DNA of 45,887 bases from Haplosporangium gracile (lineage: Eukaryota > Mortierellomycota > Mortierellomycetes > Mortierellales > Mortierellaceae). Both the position numbers and the translations under genes were made by a program. Below are positions 33,696-45,620 of the stretch, piece after piece; within the stretch, counting starts at the first letter, position 1; each line of letters opens with the position of its first letter. The notes under the pieces were generated by a model. That model worked only from the letters and a program-made list of their open reading frames with translations, was not told the origin of the DNA and searched no databases. Where the stretch lies: the NCBI GenBank assembly GCA_015499985.1, contig JAAAUF010000239.1, positions 1-45,887 on the forward strand. Direction: 5' to 3'.

Positions 33696-34342
33696 ATGGG
33701 TGGAATCCTCGATAACGTTATTTTCGCCGCCTTCCTCTGCCTGATCGGAGGTATCGCCACCTCCTCGCAGGGAGCCGTCAATGCCAAGCTCGGTCAATAC
33801 TCTGGCCAGGGCTTGTCCTCCACCATCGTCTTCTGTATTGGTATGTTTCTCCTCACCTTCGCAAAGAAAATTGAAAATGGCTTTGCTGGATAATGTTTTG
33901 CCGGGATACCATTCATTCAAGTCATTCATTCAAGTAGATCAAATGAATAAAAATGTGATTATTACAAGTTAACTAACCCAGGAACCAACCACAAACCTTC
34001 TTTTTTCCTTCCATAACAGGTGCACTCACATCGTTGATCTACTTCCTGATCGAAGTCGAGGGTCGCCCACCAGCAGATCTGGCCTCGAGACTCGCCGAGG
34101 CACCCTGGTGGACCTGGACCGGAGGAGTGATCGGTGCCCTCTTTGTCATTATCAATATCTTGACCATCCCCAAGCTCGGCGCCGGTACAACCTCGGCCAT
34201 CATTGTCTGTGCCCAGCTGGTCTTCTCTTGCATCATCGACAACTTCCAGTTCTTTGGCATCGCTTACCGTACTTACACCCTCTGGCGCGGTCTTGCCACC
34301 GTCGGTCTCATCAGCTGTGTCGCCGCCATCGCCAAGTTCTAA
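33696..34342 (+). CDS. YdcZ/DUF606-family small membrane transporter
   Basis: Exons 33696-33840 and 34020-34342 (phase 1 intron) give 155 residues. The sequence is a single DUF606 (DMT superfamily, YdcZ) unit: ILDNVIFAAFLCLIGGIATS, then the conserved QGAVNAKLGQYSGQGLSST, then hydrophobic helices at about 43-62, a PWWTWTGGVIGALFVI segment, IPKLGAGTTSAIIVCAQLVF, and a last helix after YTLWRGLATVG. Bacterial relatives are small dual-topology-like exporters; many proteins carry two such units, whereas this one has only one, so it would have to work as a dimer. The substrate is unknown. The family is mainly bacterial, so ancient horizontal gain is conceivable, but the intron and fungal codon style show it is fully adapted. 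Confidence 0.88.
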
Positions 34343-36820
34343 GTTGAACTATCCATATTTGCTGCATGTTGTAGTGTAGTAACAAGAGAAGCATTCTCTT
34401 CCTCCCGCCTCCCTTTTGCACATATTTTTTTACTTGTCATTTTTTATGGGTACAGATGTAGCTTTTCATCCATTAACTTGGATCTACATCCCATGTACAC
34501 AGTTCTGTGTATGAAACAAATCACGGATACCATGGTGCTTGCATTACACCGGAGAAGCAGAGTTGTACTATATTTTATCTAAGTGATCAAAAAACAAATA
34601 AAATCAAAACAAACATCCCTTTTTGTATCATAACATTTCAGTTGCCCTTTCTTCGTTTTTTTGCTCTGCTCCTCAACTATTGCACAGGGGTCCGAGGGTT
34701 TGTTGATTTTTGTAGTTGCTATTGTGGAGGAAGAACGAGGGTAAGCGAGGCTCGGGGGATGCGGCAAATAATAATGCGTGGGGAAGAGCGGATAGATCGA
34801 TGCACTGCCGGATGAGAGAGCCGAAAAAGGGGAAAAGTTGTTGTGCTCTTCGTTCTTCGTTGCTGGTCGGAAACAGTTGGGAACGTTGACGGTACAGACA
34901 CCGGTTCCCTTTTCTCACTCCTATGGTCGTACAAGTAAGTCGGGGCCCCTTTTGCTCTATTCAGAAAATACTTACTGTATTCATGTTTGAGTCCCCTTCT
35001 CGATCGATTGCTGCCTTATTTATTTTTGGGTTACCTGAGCTCACCGCCCACTCCTCCATGTGTTAGTTAAGTGCTGTAAATATCCAGGGTTACTTACTGC
35101 AATTATCCAGGGTAACCGTATAAGGGCTATTCTGTCGTCGTCATCATCGCACACGAGAGCAGGTCCTACACTGCATTAGGCATAGTGTATCAATTTAGAA
35201 TGACAAACGTGAGAATGAAAAAATGACACGCATAGATTTCAGTGCTGTGGTGCATTCTGTATGTCCAGGTCGGGACTCTGCCTAGTGTACTGAGTGTCAA
35301 AAATAGTCGTGATTGCTCAAGTGAATTTTTTAGTTAACACCTGATGCGTCATCATAAAAAAGCGGGGCTCTGCAAGATTCTTGTGCCAGATCTAGGATTG
35401 TGCCTGCATTCAAGCCGCAACTCGTTCATTTTCCGTAATCTGATCAAAATAAAAGCCACCATTCAGTCGGACTTAAGGGTCCCGGTACCTGTCTTCACTT
35501 CTCGATTAATCGACCATAACTAATCCTTACAGGATCCCAGAAATGGGAGAGGCGCCACTACAGAGCTTCCCTCTCTCGAGCAGCAGGTGAAAAAAAAAAT
35601 GCGCATTGAGCATTGATCAAAAATCATTAATGGATCAGTCAAAATGTTGTAGTGCACGAAAGAAGCTGATATGGAAAACCGTGGGGACATTCATGGGTAG
35701 CATGCAAAAATGGGCGCGGCGTTTGCTTTAAAGGTTTATGTGCATGTGTGTGAAAAATGCGTGCCGGATTTGGGAAGATGTTGTGGCGCGGCGTGACTCT
35801 TAGACAACACTTCGCCCTTTTTTTTGCAGCTCGACGTCACTCATTCGCTAACAAACTCAAAATTGGGCGAATTTTTTTTTATCTCAGAGGGCGAGAGAAC
35901 GGGAAAAAGAGACAGGCGATAGAAGGAGATGGATGCAAAATAACATGAAATCGAATAGAGAGTATAAGGAAGAGTGGGACGTAGAAGAGCCCAGAACAGG
36001 TCGTGCTTTGAAAAATAGTTTTAAAGGTGGGATGGGAAATGTGCGGTTGTACCTTAGTATGAAGTGAGGGAGATAGGATCATGGCTCAATTGACGGTTCG
36101 GAGGAAGGTGGTGGCCCTGGTGGGACTCTGGAAGGAAGGGAGTGATGAAGGAGGAGAGAGGGAGGGTAGAAAGGAGGGAAGGAAGGAAGCTCTTCCTTCA
36201 TTGAAAGACTTCTCTTGGTAAGTTTGCTTGCCGCGCTATTTGTGTTCAAGAACTACAAGGGGTGAAGGTCTTGTTGATAGGTGTGGCTGAAGATGTTGTA
36301 TTTGTTGTTTTTTGTTGTTTGCGTGCGGATTGGAGGATGGGCCATCTGATCCAAGGCATTCATGCAGCCATCCAAAATGGTGCCAAAAGGAGGCCAGTTC
36401 TCATCTTTATCGCCTAAATAAATAATAGACTCCTATGTGTAAGCTTCAATTACACCTTCAGTCCTCCTCTCTTCCTAACTCTCTCGCTTTTTACTCTGAG
36501 GGTGAAGTGGAGAGAAAGAAAGTGGTACTTGAAGTGTAAAAGGTCCGGAGTCCATTCAGGAGGCAGATAGGGAAAGATAGAGAGGAGGGAGACCATCATT
36601 GTTCAGCGCAGCTCCAACGGACTTTAAGGTTGTTGTTGATGTTGATGGTAAGTGTGTGGGTGTGTTGAAGTGCTGCGTAATATGCGTATGTGTGAGTGTT
36701 TGTGACCTTTTTTCCTATTCCCTCCTGGTTGCGGCATGTTCCTGAGAGACAGCTGTCCAGCTCAATTGCTCGGTGCCCGGTGAGTGCGTGCATCGGGTAT
36801 GTGGGTTTGTGTGTGTGTAT

Positions 36821-36859
36821 GTGAGTGTGGTGCGTGAGTGTGGTGCGTGAGTGTGGTGC
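36821..36859. repeat. minisatellite, 13-bp unit GTGAGTGTGGTGC x3
   Basis: Three perfect consecutive copies, next to a GT-rich tract (36790-36820). Confidence 0.93.
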
Positions 36860-39726
36860 GTGCTGCCGCGAATGAAATGTGTGTTGTCCCTGCTTCTGCT
36901 TGTGCTGCTGTGATGACGAGAGCGGAGCCGAGTCAAAATTGAAAGAGGACAACCAACCAAACACACAACCAAGGCAAAGTCCGAACTACGGCAAAAGAGG
37001 GCGAGAAACACAAAATCCAGAGGGGAGGAGCCAAGCCCGAACCTCGCGAGGATAAGCCCAGAGAGATGAAAAAAATATAATGATATATGTTCGTCCGCCA
37101 CTTCATATTTTATTTTTCTTCTCTCTTCTTCTCTCTCATTTTCTCTCTAATCGCCCTTCTTCCTATTTCTTTTTGCGCTTTGTTCACGCTTCAGATCGGC
37201 GATCAGATTCAACCCATCAGCCCCCACTTGGACTCTTCTCATCGCTCACACCACCTTCCCTTACGAGTTTCCATCAACCGACGGATTCACCCTCTGTAAG
37301 ATCCATAAGAAAAAACCAACCCTCCTTCCCGCTTTGCCCACCAAAGAAGCTCTATTAGTATTTTTTGGATTATTTTTCCCTTGGCTCCGGCTCGAATAGA
37401 TCCGCCCGCAGACTCACTTCTCCATCAGCAAACGAAACAACACCTCCTCATATCATTCACCGCTTCGAAAAAAAACACGATCAGGACCGCAAGGATGAAG
37501 ATCAACCTGGATTCAACTGAGAGGATCCATTTTGCCATCCACTTTCCCTTTAGCCTTTTTGTACTTTTCCCAAGCCATCCTCCTCCGATATACGAGAGCT
37601 GCCGTTCTATTTTTCCTTTGATTTTATTCTTTTTTGCGTGTGTAGTCTCTCCTTCGCCCAGACTTCGCCGCGAGGGTACCCTTCCATTTTATGCCCACAC
37701 ACATCGATACAACGTCAGCATAAGCGCATTCCTGTGATAACTCAAAGGAGTATAACTTTTTTTGGGATGTCCACATTCATTTTTTGTGCTTTAGCACGCT
37801 GAATCGTTCAGCGACTGTCTGCTCTTATATCACTTTTTCATGAGGTTCTCTAAGCGGATAGCCAAAAAAGCAATTGAGATCCGTTCGTTTCTTTTTGTGG
37901 ATGAACGAGGAATTGATTTTTCAGCCCCTTTTCCTGCAGACGTGAAAGGAAGAGGCCTAACCCAGGATTGCTTTGTGTCCTTGTTTTTTTCTTCTCTTTT
38001 TGAACGATAGAGAGAAAAAGCAACAAAATACAGCAGCAGCGTGCAACTGAACCTCATCCCTTTCTATCTTCACCGTCACCCCCCGCCTGTCTCCCCCCTC
38101 GCACGAAAGAAACGATATAACCATGACTATTAGCAGTTCAAGGTAAATATAGTTTTTATAACGACTCCTTGCAATCACTCTTTTCGTTGCCAGGGCTACG
38201 GAGGATTGAGGTCTTTGAAGGGGGGCAACTTTTTTAACATGCAAATACACACAGAAAAATAACACAAACGAAATAATGGCATCCGGCGTGGGTGCATCGC
38301 TTGCGGGAGAAGGAAGGGAAGAGAGAGAAGATGGGAAGGGAAGAAAGAGGGCGTGTGTTTGTTTATGAGTACGAGAGCGCCGACCAAATGGGCGACATGA
38401 GTATAAACATAAAGGGCACAGTGAGTCGCGTCTCTTGTGTATCTCTGCCCCCCTTGTCTTGAACAGCAGGCAGTTGACACATATATTGACGCCCAAAGCA
38501 TATCCGGACCGGCTACGTACGAGATAAAATAACAGGAGAGGTAACGGCAGCAAATATCGCAGGAGGATTGATAATGTGCAGGCAGATGTAGCAAGAGCTT
38601 TTATCGGTATTCTGTTCAAAAAAGATCCATGTGGAATGGCACGTTTGCATGATACCTTCGTGGTTTACTAAGGAAGCATTGTTGTTTCGTTTTGGGCCGA
38701 AGCATCTTTCTCTTTTCCCTCTGTCTCTTCCCCCTATCGTTTTCCCTCGCTCGCGCAGCGTCACGCACTCCCGTCATCTCATGATGGCTGCCATGGGAAA
38801 AAACGGCAGAAAAAAAAGAGACATCTATTCAAAGTAGTTTGAATGTGAGGGAAGTGAGATGATTTAATTCACGCGCGCATGGTAGACAACAGCTACTTTA
38901 TTGCCGTAATTTTCCTTTGGAACGGTAACCATGCTTGGTTTATGGCAAGAGTGAGACCAAAGAGGCAGCATTCATGATTGAGCAATTGCTTCGATAAGAA
39001 AAAAGGAACGGGTGCGAAGAAGAAGACGAAGAGAGGACAAAGAGATGCAATCACCCCCAAGTTTAAGGATGGAATGCGCTGTGTGTGTTTTATGCCAGAT
39101 GAGTTTTTTATTTTTATTTTTTCCTTCCTTCCCAGGTCATCCCAGTCAGTCCCATCGTGGCCTTTCCCTCTCCCCCTTGTTCGTTCTGTTTGTGTGGAGG
39201 ACCCTCCACCTTTTCCCATCTCCCATAGTCCCTCTCCCTTCATCCCACAACACATCCTACACACACGCAGTCAGTGTTGACAAGATTTTTTACTTTATGC
39301 TAAGTGGCGTTACAAAAATAACAAAAACAAACAACTATGTCTGATGGCGAAGAATGGTGTGATGTTTGCAAGCGATGTCCAGCCTGGCTGCCACCATCAG
39401 CGAAGATAGTTATGGGCTTTAAAGACGGAATTAAAGAGGAGAAAAAGCAGAGAAAGAAGAGATGAACTCCGGGAATCGAGTTATCTTAATAATATATTTA
39501 ATACAGTTCTCTTCCATATGTGAGAAGGAACGGGGACCTTATTTTGTATTCAAAAGAGCTGGTGGAAGGGGAAAGAACGTTGTTGGGCGGTGCGATTGTA
39601 TCTTTCCGGAGGAGGGACAAGAGGGAAAATGAGAGGAGTACAGAGGAGAGCAGCCGTTCACAAAGAAAAAAGCCAAAAAAACAAAGGTGCGCAAGGACAA
39701 TCTTTATATGACAATTATGTCAATGC

Positions 39727-39754
39727 TTCTCTTCATTCTCTTCATTCTCTTCAC
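39727..39754. repeat. minisatellite, 9-bp unit TTCTCTTCA x3
   Basis: Three consecutive copies of a TTCTCTTCA unit in AT-rich intergenic sequence. Confidence 0.85.
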
Positions 39755-40045
39755 TCCTTCCTTTCTATTCAGTTAGGGTAATCGAGCTGTATATTTTCTA
39801 TCAACGCACACTTTTTATTCCTTTGTATATTTGACCAAGCCCAATCCCCTCGAACCCTCGCTAATCGAGACACACTGAACCATACTTGTTTTTTTTTTCT
39901 TTATTTTTTATTTTTTATTCTCCTTCGATCCCTTTCTTTTCTTCTTTCCCTCTCTTCTTTCCGCTCTCGGCGCACTACTTCCTTCTTTCTCCTCTCTTGT
40001 AGCAGCCTTGCGGACCCCTCCCCCGTTGTATCCCACGAGTCTGAT

Positions 40046-43000
40046 ATGCCCGGCCACTCGTTGCCTTCCATGGACCAGTTCCATCAACAGTCCCATTTGC
40101 CCCAGCACATGGCCTACCACTTGCCCCAGCACCCTCACCAGCGCCAGCAGCACCAACAGCACATCCAGAGCCAGCACAACCAGCAACCCCAATCCTCCGC
40201 AGACGACCTCGCTGCCCTCGCTGCCCTCGCTCGACCTATCTCCCTCTCCCTCTCCCGATTCAGCAGGGAATGCACCGCAAGCGTCGTCTTCAGCCTCCAG
40301 GACTCCAATCAGGTCCTCGCCCCCTGGAACTCGATCTACATTCCAAAACACTACAGAGTCCCCATCCCCGGTCAACGGCAATCATCTCCAGGTAAAAAAG
40401 AAAGCTCATTTACCTTCCGTCGCCCCTTGTGCATATGCATAAGCAAACATTTTTTCTAATGCCTTCCCTCCCACTCGACGCCACGCCCAGACCAACAATC
40501 GACACCCCTCCAATCTCTCTCTCTCTCCTTGTTGCATTGCGCACATACACTCTACCTGTTCTCGGTCCTCGGACGGTTTGGGCACACGACAAAAAATGGA
40601 AACATGGGGGTCAATTGCTCCAAATCAACTCTATATATCGATTTCCCCCCCCTATGACTCCGCCCGCTGCAGAGCACTGCGGTTTAAAAATATATTTCCG
40701 TTGGTCGCTCTGCCTGCTGGCTCAATGTCTCGGTACTTCGGTCTCTATGGACGATAATGCCAGCACCATGCTCTCTCGCCCGCAACAATTGAGTAGATTA
40801 TTCTCACTCATCTACTCTGGTTTTCACAACGTCTGTTAACATACGATCCTTTTTTTTTACCGATTTATTCATGCATAGGAGAGTGCGACCTCGTTCTGAA
40901 GATCTTCCCACGATTGGAGACCTCGAGCACCAATGTAGACGCCATCAAGATGCAAGATTTGGTTATGCCTTGCGAGCGGTGTCGGGTAAGCTTTAATTCT
41001 AATATCTCCAAGGCTTTTACTCCCTAAACTCGTTTAGCCTCCTTGGTTCATACTCATATTTAATTGTCTGATTTTGCCCGTTGTCATTTAGTTACGGAAG
41101 CGGGATATTTTCCAGATTGTTGGTCCTGACCCGACTGTGCCTTCTCCTCAACGGCTTTTCTTCTCAACGGGTGAGATTCGCCTGTTCTTCAAGATTTGCT
41201 GTCCACCAGGACATCACACGACACCGCAGGAGAGCGCTTCTTATGTGTAAGCTAAGCCTTCCGCCCTGGGCGCAGCAATGCATGTCACCGTCAATCAATT
41301 TGTCTCACAGCCAACATGTAATACCCCGTGGCTGACCATACCTCTGATTTCTTTCTTGTTGTTTAGCTTGACTTTCGAGCTGCATCATGGGAAACGCATC
41401 CTTATGTCGGAGACTGTTCGTAATGCTGGACCAGGATTGTTCCCTGAACCCGCCCCTGCCATCATGGATTTTGGAGCTGGCGCACTGCGTCCCACCAAGC
41501 GGAGAATGTCCATGTCTCCTCCTCCGTAAGTGACATTCGATTCAGTGACTTACATGAAATTCTTATGTCTGTTGTTACATTTGCTGAACTGCTTACTAAT
41601 GTATATGCATTCAATCTGTATAGTTATGACCAAGAATCTGATCACACCTTGGCACGCAAACGATCTGCCATTATGTCTCTGGACCACCTCATTTCGGCAA
41701 ATGCGGCTTCGGTCCAGACGGATAGTTCTGCACCATCAAGCGCAACAACTATGACGGATCCTCATTCACCAACCGCAGTTGTACCGTCATCGCCCAACTC
41801 TTATCACCATGACCACGATGAAGCAGGCATGCGTGCAAGGACAAAGAGCATGTCCTTTGAAGACCAGGCCCCGACATCGTGGTCATACGGGAAGGGATCA
41901 AGGTCCGGTTCCGAGCGTGCTGAAGACCCTCAGTCCAAAAACGCCTCCAGCGGCACTAAAACGCCCAAGAAGCGCCAGGAACCTCACGAGCTGAGTGAGT
42001 TGGGTATCGGTCAGCGAGCTTCCGCCAATTTGCATGCCGCCTATGTCAGCAGCCAACTGAAGGAGCTCTCTAAGGCCGGTCTCTCCACGGACGGTGTTGT
42101 TCTCCCAGAAGGAGCCGCCAAGCCCAAAAGTAACAAGCCCAAGCCATCTCATGCCTGCCCTGAGCCCGATTGCGACAAGAGCTTCTCACGCCTCTTCAAT
42201 CTTCGGTCACACATGCGGACGCACTCCAAGGCTCGCCCTTTTGTTTGTGAATCATGCCAATTTGCATTCTCCAGACGCCATGATCGGGATCGCCATGCCA
42301 AGAAGCATTTGTCGGAGAAGCCCTACAAGTGCATTGTATGCGAGGCCACCTTTGTTCGGCAGGACGCACTTGTTCGCCACCTTCGCATGGACGGTGTTTT
42401 GAATCAGTGCATGGCAGCTATGGAGCAGCGCGCTCTGCAGCTAGGCGACAACAACAACGGATACATGTTGGCCGCAAAGCAGCAGGCTCATGACGAACAG
42501 CAGCAGGAGGACCGACGGGATGCGGACGGAAAGCAAGGCGCTCGTCAGTCAAATGTCTTGAAGAAATCCAAGAGCGAAAACGATGGCGAAAGTGCAGGAC
42601 AAGCCATCACCGGAGCGGGAGCTGAAGGCGAGCATGCAGACACTAAAGGCAAGTCTGAGAAAACTCCAGAAATCAAAGCACCCACTCTAGGAGCGTCTTC
42701 CTCGGCAACTCTGCGCCAAGTCACGACGGTGGACTCTTCGATTCGAGAAGAAGGCGCACATCCGCTCAAGGGAGTATTTTCAAGACCGCCTAGCCCTCGC
42801 CACCCAGCCGGACTAAACCCCAGTTCTGGAACATTTGATGGTCACGCCAACTATTCGTTTGCACATGTCCCACCACCTCCTGGTCAACAGGAATATTATG
42901 GAGATGATCGATACGGAGGAATGACCCCTCAACCTCGATTGTTCTATCCCAGCCCGTCGCGCACTCACTCGCGGTCACATTCGCAAACGCAGTCGCAATC

Positions 43001-43445
43001 ACAGCCTTACCCAGTGGGTCCTGACTACCACCCTTCTGGCCACCCAGAGTCCGCAGCTTCAGGCTACGCATACCATGGAGCCCAACCTAAATATCCGACA
43101 ATGGCTCCTCAGGGACCAGTCTATCGCGATCACCCATCTGGTTATGGGTACCAGAGACCTCCCTCACCATTGTCGACATTGGCCCGTTATAGCGAGCGTC
43201 CACCTCAAGGACAGGACTCAAGGGCCTATGGCTCGTATGGGGAGCATCAGAGTGTTGATCACTTTGAGCCCTATCCTCCACGCGATGCTGCCTTGGACAA
43301 GCCCGTCGAAGGGACTATTCCTGGACATCAGTCTTGGATGGCAACGAATGTACCCGAAGCGCTTGAGGATCAGACTGACGAGCCTGACAAGTCGATCTTT
43401 GATGCTGCAGTAGGTCTTCTTCGTATCCGTTCGTCCCAATGGTGA
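40046..43445 (+). CDS. transcription factor: SPT23/MGA2-like DNA-binding domain plus three zinc fingers
   Basis: Exons 40046-40391, 40879-40985, 41092-41246, 41367-41525 and 41624-43445 join without a phase break to 862 residues. Residues 1-50 are Gln/His-rich. Residues about 64-225 resemble the N-terminal DNA-binding region of yeast Spt23/Mga2: SLSLSRFSRECTASVVFSL, WNSIYIPKHYRVP, MPCERCRLRKRDIF (Cys147, Cys150), RLFFSTGEIRLFFKICC (Cys187-188) with HH at 192-193, and YVLTFELHHGKRILMSE. Residues 434-456 and 464-484 are classical C2H2 fingers (ACPEPDCDKSFSRLFNLRSH; FVCESCQFAFSRRHDRDRH). The third, at 492-517, ends in Cys rather than His. The finger set resembles Crz1. The C-terminal third is disordered, rich in Ser, Pro, Tyr and Gln. 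The IPT, ankyrin and membrane anchor of Spt23/Mga2 are absent. Targets are unknown. Confidence 0.82.
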
Positions 43446-43527
43446 GGTTTTCCTCCCCGGCGGTCATCCGCTCCACTTCCCCACTCCACTCCACACTCAT
43501 CTGAACATATCACTCTCGCATCCACAA

Positions 43528-43533
43528 AATAAA
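43528..43533 (+). terminator. poly(A) signal AATAAA of the zinc-finger gene
   Basis: It lies 83 bases after the stop codon and 128 bases before the TRM10 start region. Confidence 0.5.
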
Positions 43534-43660
43534 ACCATGTACAATATTACCAGCACTTCTATACCCTTGGACCCCTTCTCCTTTCTTGTTATGATGTGAC
43601 AAACCATGTAAACAATGAAGACAGTCACAGCTAGGCTTGTTGGAGCATTAACATGCCAAA

Positions 43661-45588
43661 ATGCAAAAACATCAACAACTCAAGTCCACACAAATGTCGG
43701 AGCCAATGGAATCCGATCGCAAGGAAACGATTGTCGTCGATGGTAATGCTGCCGCACCATCAATTGCAGGAGCTGAAATCGCCGCAGCAAGCGAGGATAC
43801 TCAGGATACAACAACTAAAACCTTATCAACTGCAGACCAGTCGAGCACGCCTGCCTCTCATAGCAGCGCCGACAACAACGGCAAAAGTAACCCCAATAAC
43901 CCTTTTTGGAAACCAAGAGCACCACCCATGCTGGGACCTGACGGAAAACCCCTTTCGAGGAACGCCACAAAGAAACTCTTGAAGCAACAGCAGTTTCTGG
44001 AACGAAGACCTCAGATGCGTGCTCAAGAGAAGCTTAAACGGAAGCAAAAAGATCAGAAGCGTCGCGAGGCCATTGAAGCTGGTATGTGAAATGTGCCGGG
44101 GGTTCCCCCCTTTTTTTTTTGGCGCATTCTCGCCCACACTTTGGGGTCCGTTGTGTTTTGCAGAATGAAGGTTTGTTGGGACAAAAGACGCTAAATGCAT
44201 AATTTGACTTCATGTGAATAGGACTGATCGCACCGCCATCAAAACGACAGAAGCTCGACCAAATCCAGTCAGGAATCACGATTGGAATTGATATGGCCTT
44301 TGACGATTTGATGCTTGAGAAGGTACCTATAAGGAAGTGTGCAGATCTTCTTCAATGTCATGTCAACATGTTTTCAGCCGAGTAGACTAACAATTTGCTC
44401 ATGCCTCTACGATAATGGTATTGAATCACGACATAGGAGGTGAAGTCGATGGTGGATCAGATCAAGCGCTGCTATTCTCATAACAGGACGTGCGAAAATA
44501 TTGTGCACCTGGCGTTGACATCATTTACGGGACAGTCCAGAAAGGAGTTTGACAAGCGCGCCAACGGATTCGAGCTCTGGCGCAACTTTACGATCCACGA
44601 CAAGAGCCTGGAGGAGGTGTGGCCTTCAGAGGAAATCCCTGGTAGTGTTCGTATGGAAGAACTGAAGAAGCTGCAAGTCATTGCCTCGGCAAAGTCTGAG
44701 GCTGCTAAGGCCAAAGCTTTGGCCGCTTCTACAGCCGCAGCATCCTCCAACATCATCAAGTCTTCTTCTGGAGATGCGTCCACAGAGATACAGACTTTGG
44801 AATCGGCTTTGCCCGCAGCCACAGACGCCACTAACACCATCACTGCAGCGCCAACAGCAGCATCGACGGAAGAATATCCAACAGCAGAGGAGATCAAGGT
44901 CCTGGAGGCAGAGCGTGCGTTGAAAGAGGAGAGTTTGGCAATGATTCCAGCAGTGAAAAAAGTAGTGTACTTGAGCGCGGATTCACCCAATACGATTACG
45001 GAGCTCGATCCTGGTACGTGCTATATTCTTGGTGGTATTGTCGACAAGAACCGTTTCCCTAACTTGTGTCAGAGCAAGGCCGAAAAGCTCGGGATTGAGA
45101 CGGCTCAGTTGCCCATCGGAGAGTACATCCAAATGTCCAGTCGCCGTGTCCTTACCGTCAACCAAGGTATCTTTTTTTCTTACATTTGTAAACTTTTTGC
45201 ATGGTTTTATGGGATTGTATGTTACCCTTTTATCACTTCCATGCATATCTAACTGTCATTCGATTTGATTTGGGACGTAGTTTTTGAGATTTTGCTTCAG
45301 TTTATTGAGTGCAATGACTGGAAGGAGGCTTTCCTGAAGGTGATTCCTCAGCGCAAGTTGGAGGAGAAGCAGAGGATCCGACGCGGTACCGAGGCATGGA
45401 GGAAAAAGTATGGTCCAGATGCTGGCACAGGACGGCCCTCGAACGGAGGAGGCAGCGGCATCAACAGTATGACGAGCAGTGTTGCCGGGGATGAGAGTGA
45501 TCATTACAGCGAGGATGATGACAGTGACAACGACAATGACGAGGGTGGTCATGATGATGGTGATAAGGTGGAAGGCGCTAAGGAATAG
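43661..45588 (+). CDS. TRM10: tRNA (guanine-9-N1) methyltransferase
   Basis: Exons 43661-44081, 44222-44322, 44437-45166 and 45281-45588 join in phase to 519 residues. After a low-complexity N terminus comes a basic helix (MRAQEKLKRKQKDQKRREA), typical of Trm10. The SPOUT domain follows: ITIGIDMAFDDLMLEKEV, YLSADSPNTITELDPGTCY, ILGGIVDKNRFPNLC (catalytic-site Asp at 377), LPIGEYIQMSSRRVLTVNQ, then DWKEAFLKVIPQRK. The enzyme methylates N1 of G9 in tRNAs with S-adenosylmethionine. An Ala-rich insert (about residues 255-335) splits the domain between its first and second halves, and the C terminus is a long acidic tail; both are longer than in yeast (293 residues). The start could be 43661 or the in-frame ATG at 43694; an out-of-frame ATG at 43653 precedes both and might reduce initiation. 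Confidence 0.95.
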
Positions 45589-45614
45589 TACTGCATACGT
45601 TTTAAAAAAAAATC

Positions 45615-45620
45615 AATAAA
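45615..45620 (+). terminator. poly(A) signal AATAAA of TRM10
   Basis: It lies 26 bases after the stop codon, following an A run. Confidence 0.55.

Larger units (their letters stand above)
34343..40045. other. 5.7-kb gene-poor region and upstream region of the zinc-finger gene
   Basis: No gene I can support. 35060-35120 carries two partial copies of the word TATCCAGGGT(T/A)AC. 36100-36190 is a GA-rich tract. 36821-36859 is a 13-bp repeat. 37090-37740 is a pyrimidine-rich island on the plus strand with a short ATG frame at 37087 (70 codons) that looks like leader sequence, not protein. 38030-38620 gives a long minus-strand open frame without family features. 39890-40045 is the CT-rich leader of the next gene. 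A long non-coding transcript or a distant first exon of the next gene could lie here. Confidence 0.45.

Noticed and set aside
37957..38619. 220-codon minus-strand frame
   Set aside because: No conserved motif, no leader, and crosses simple sequence; not supported.
40008..40442. Alternative plus frame over the first exon of the zinc-finger gene
   Set aside because: Low-complexity Ser/Pro/Thr shadow; only the frame from 40046 continues in phase through the next four exons.
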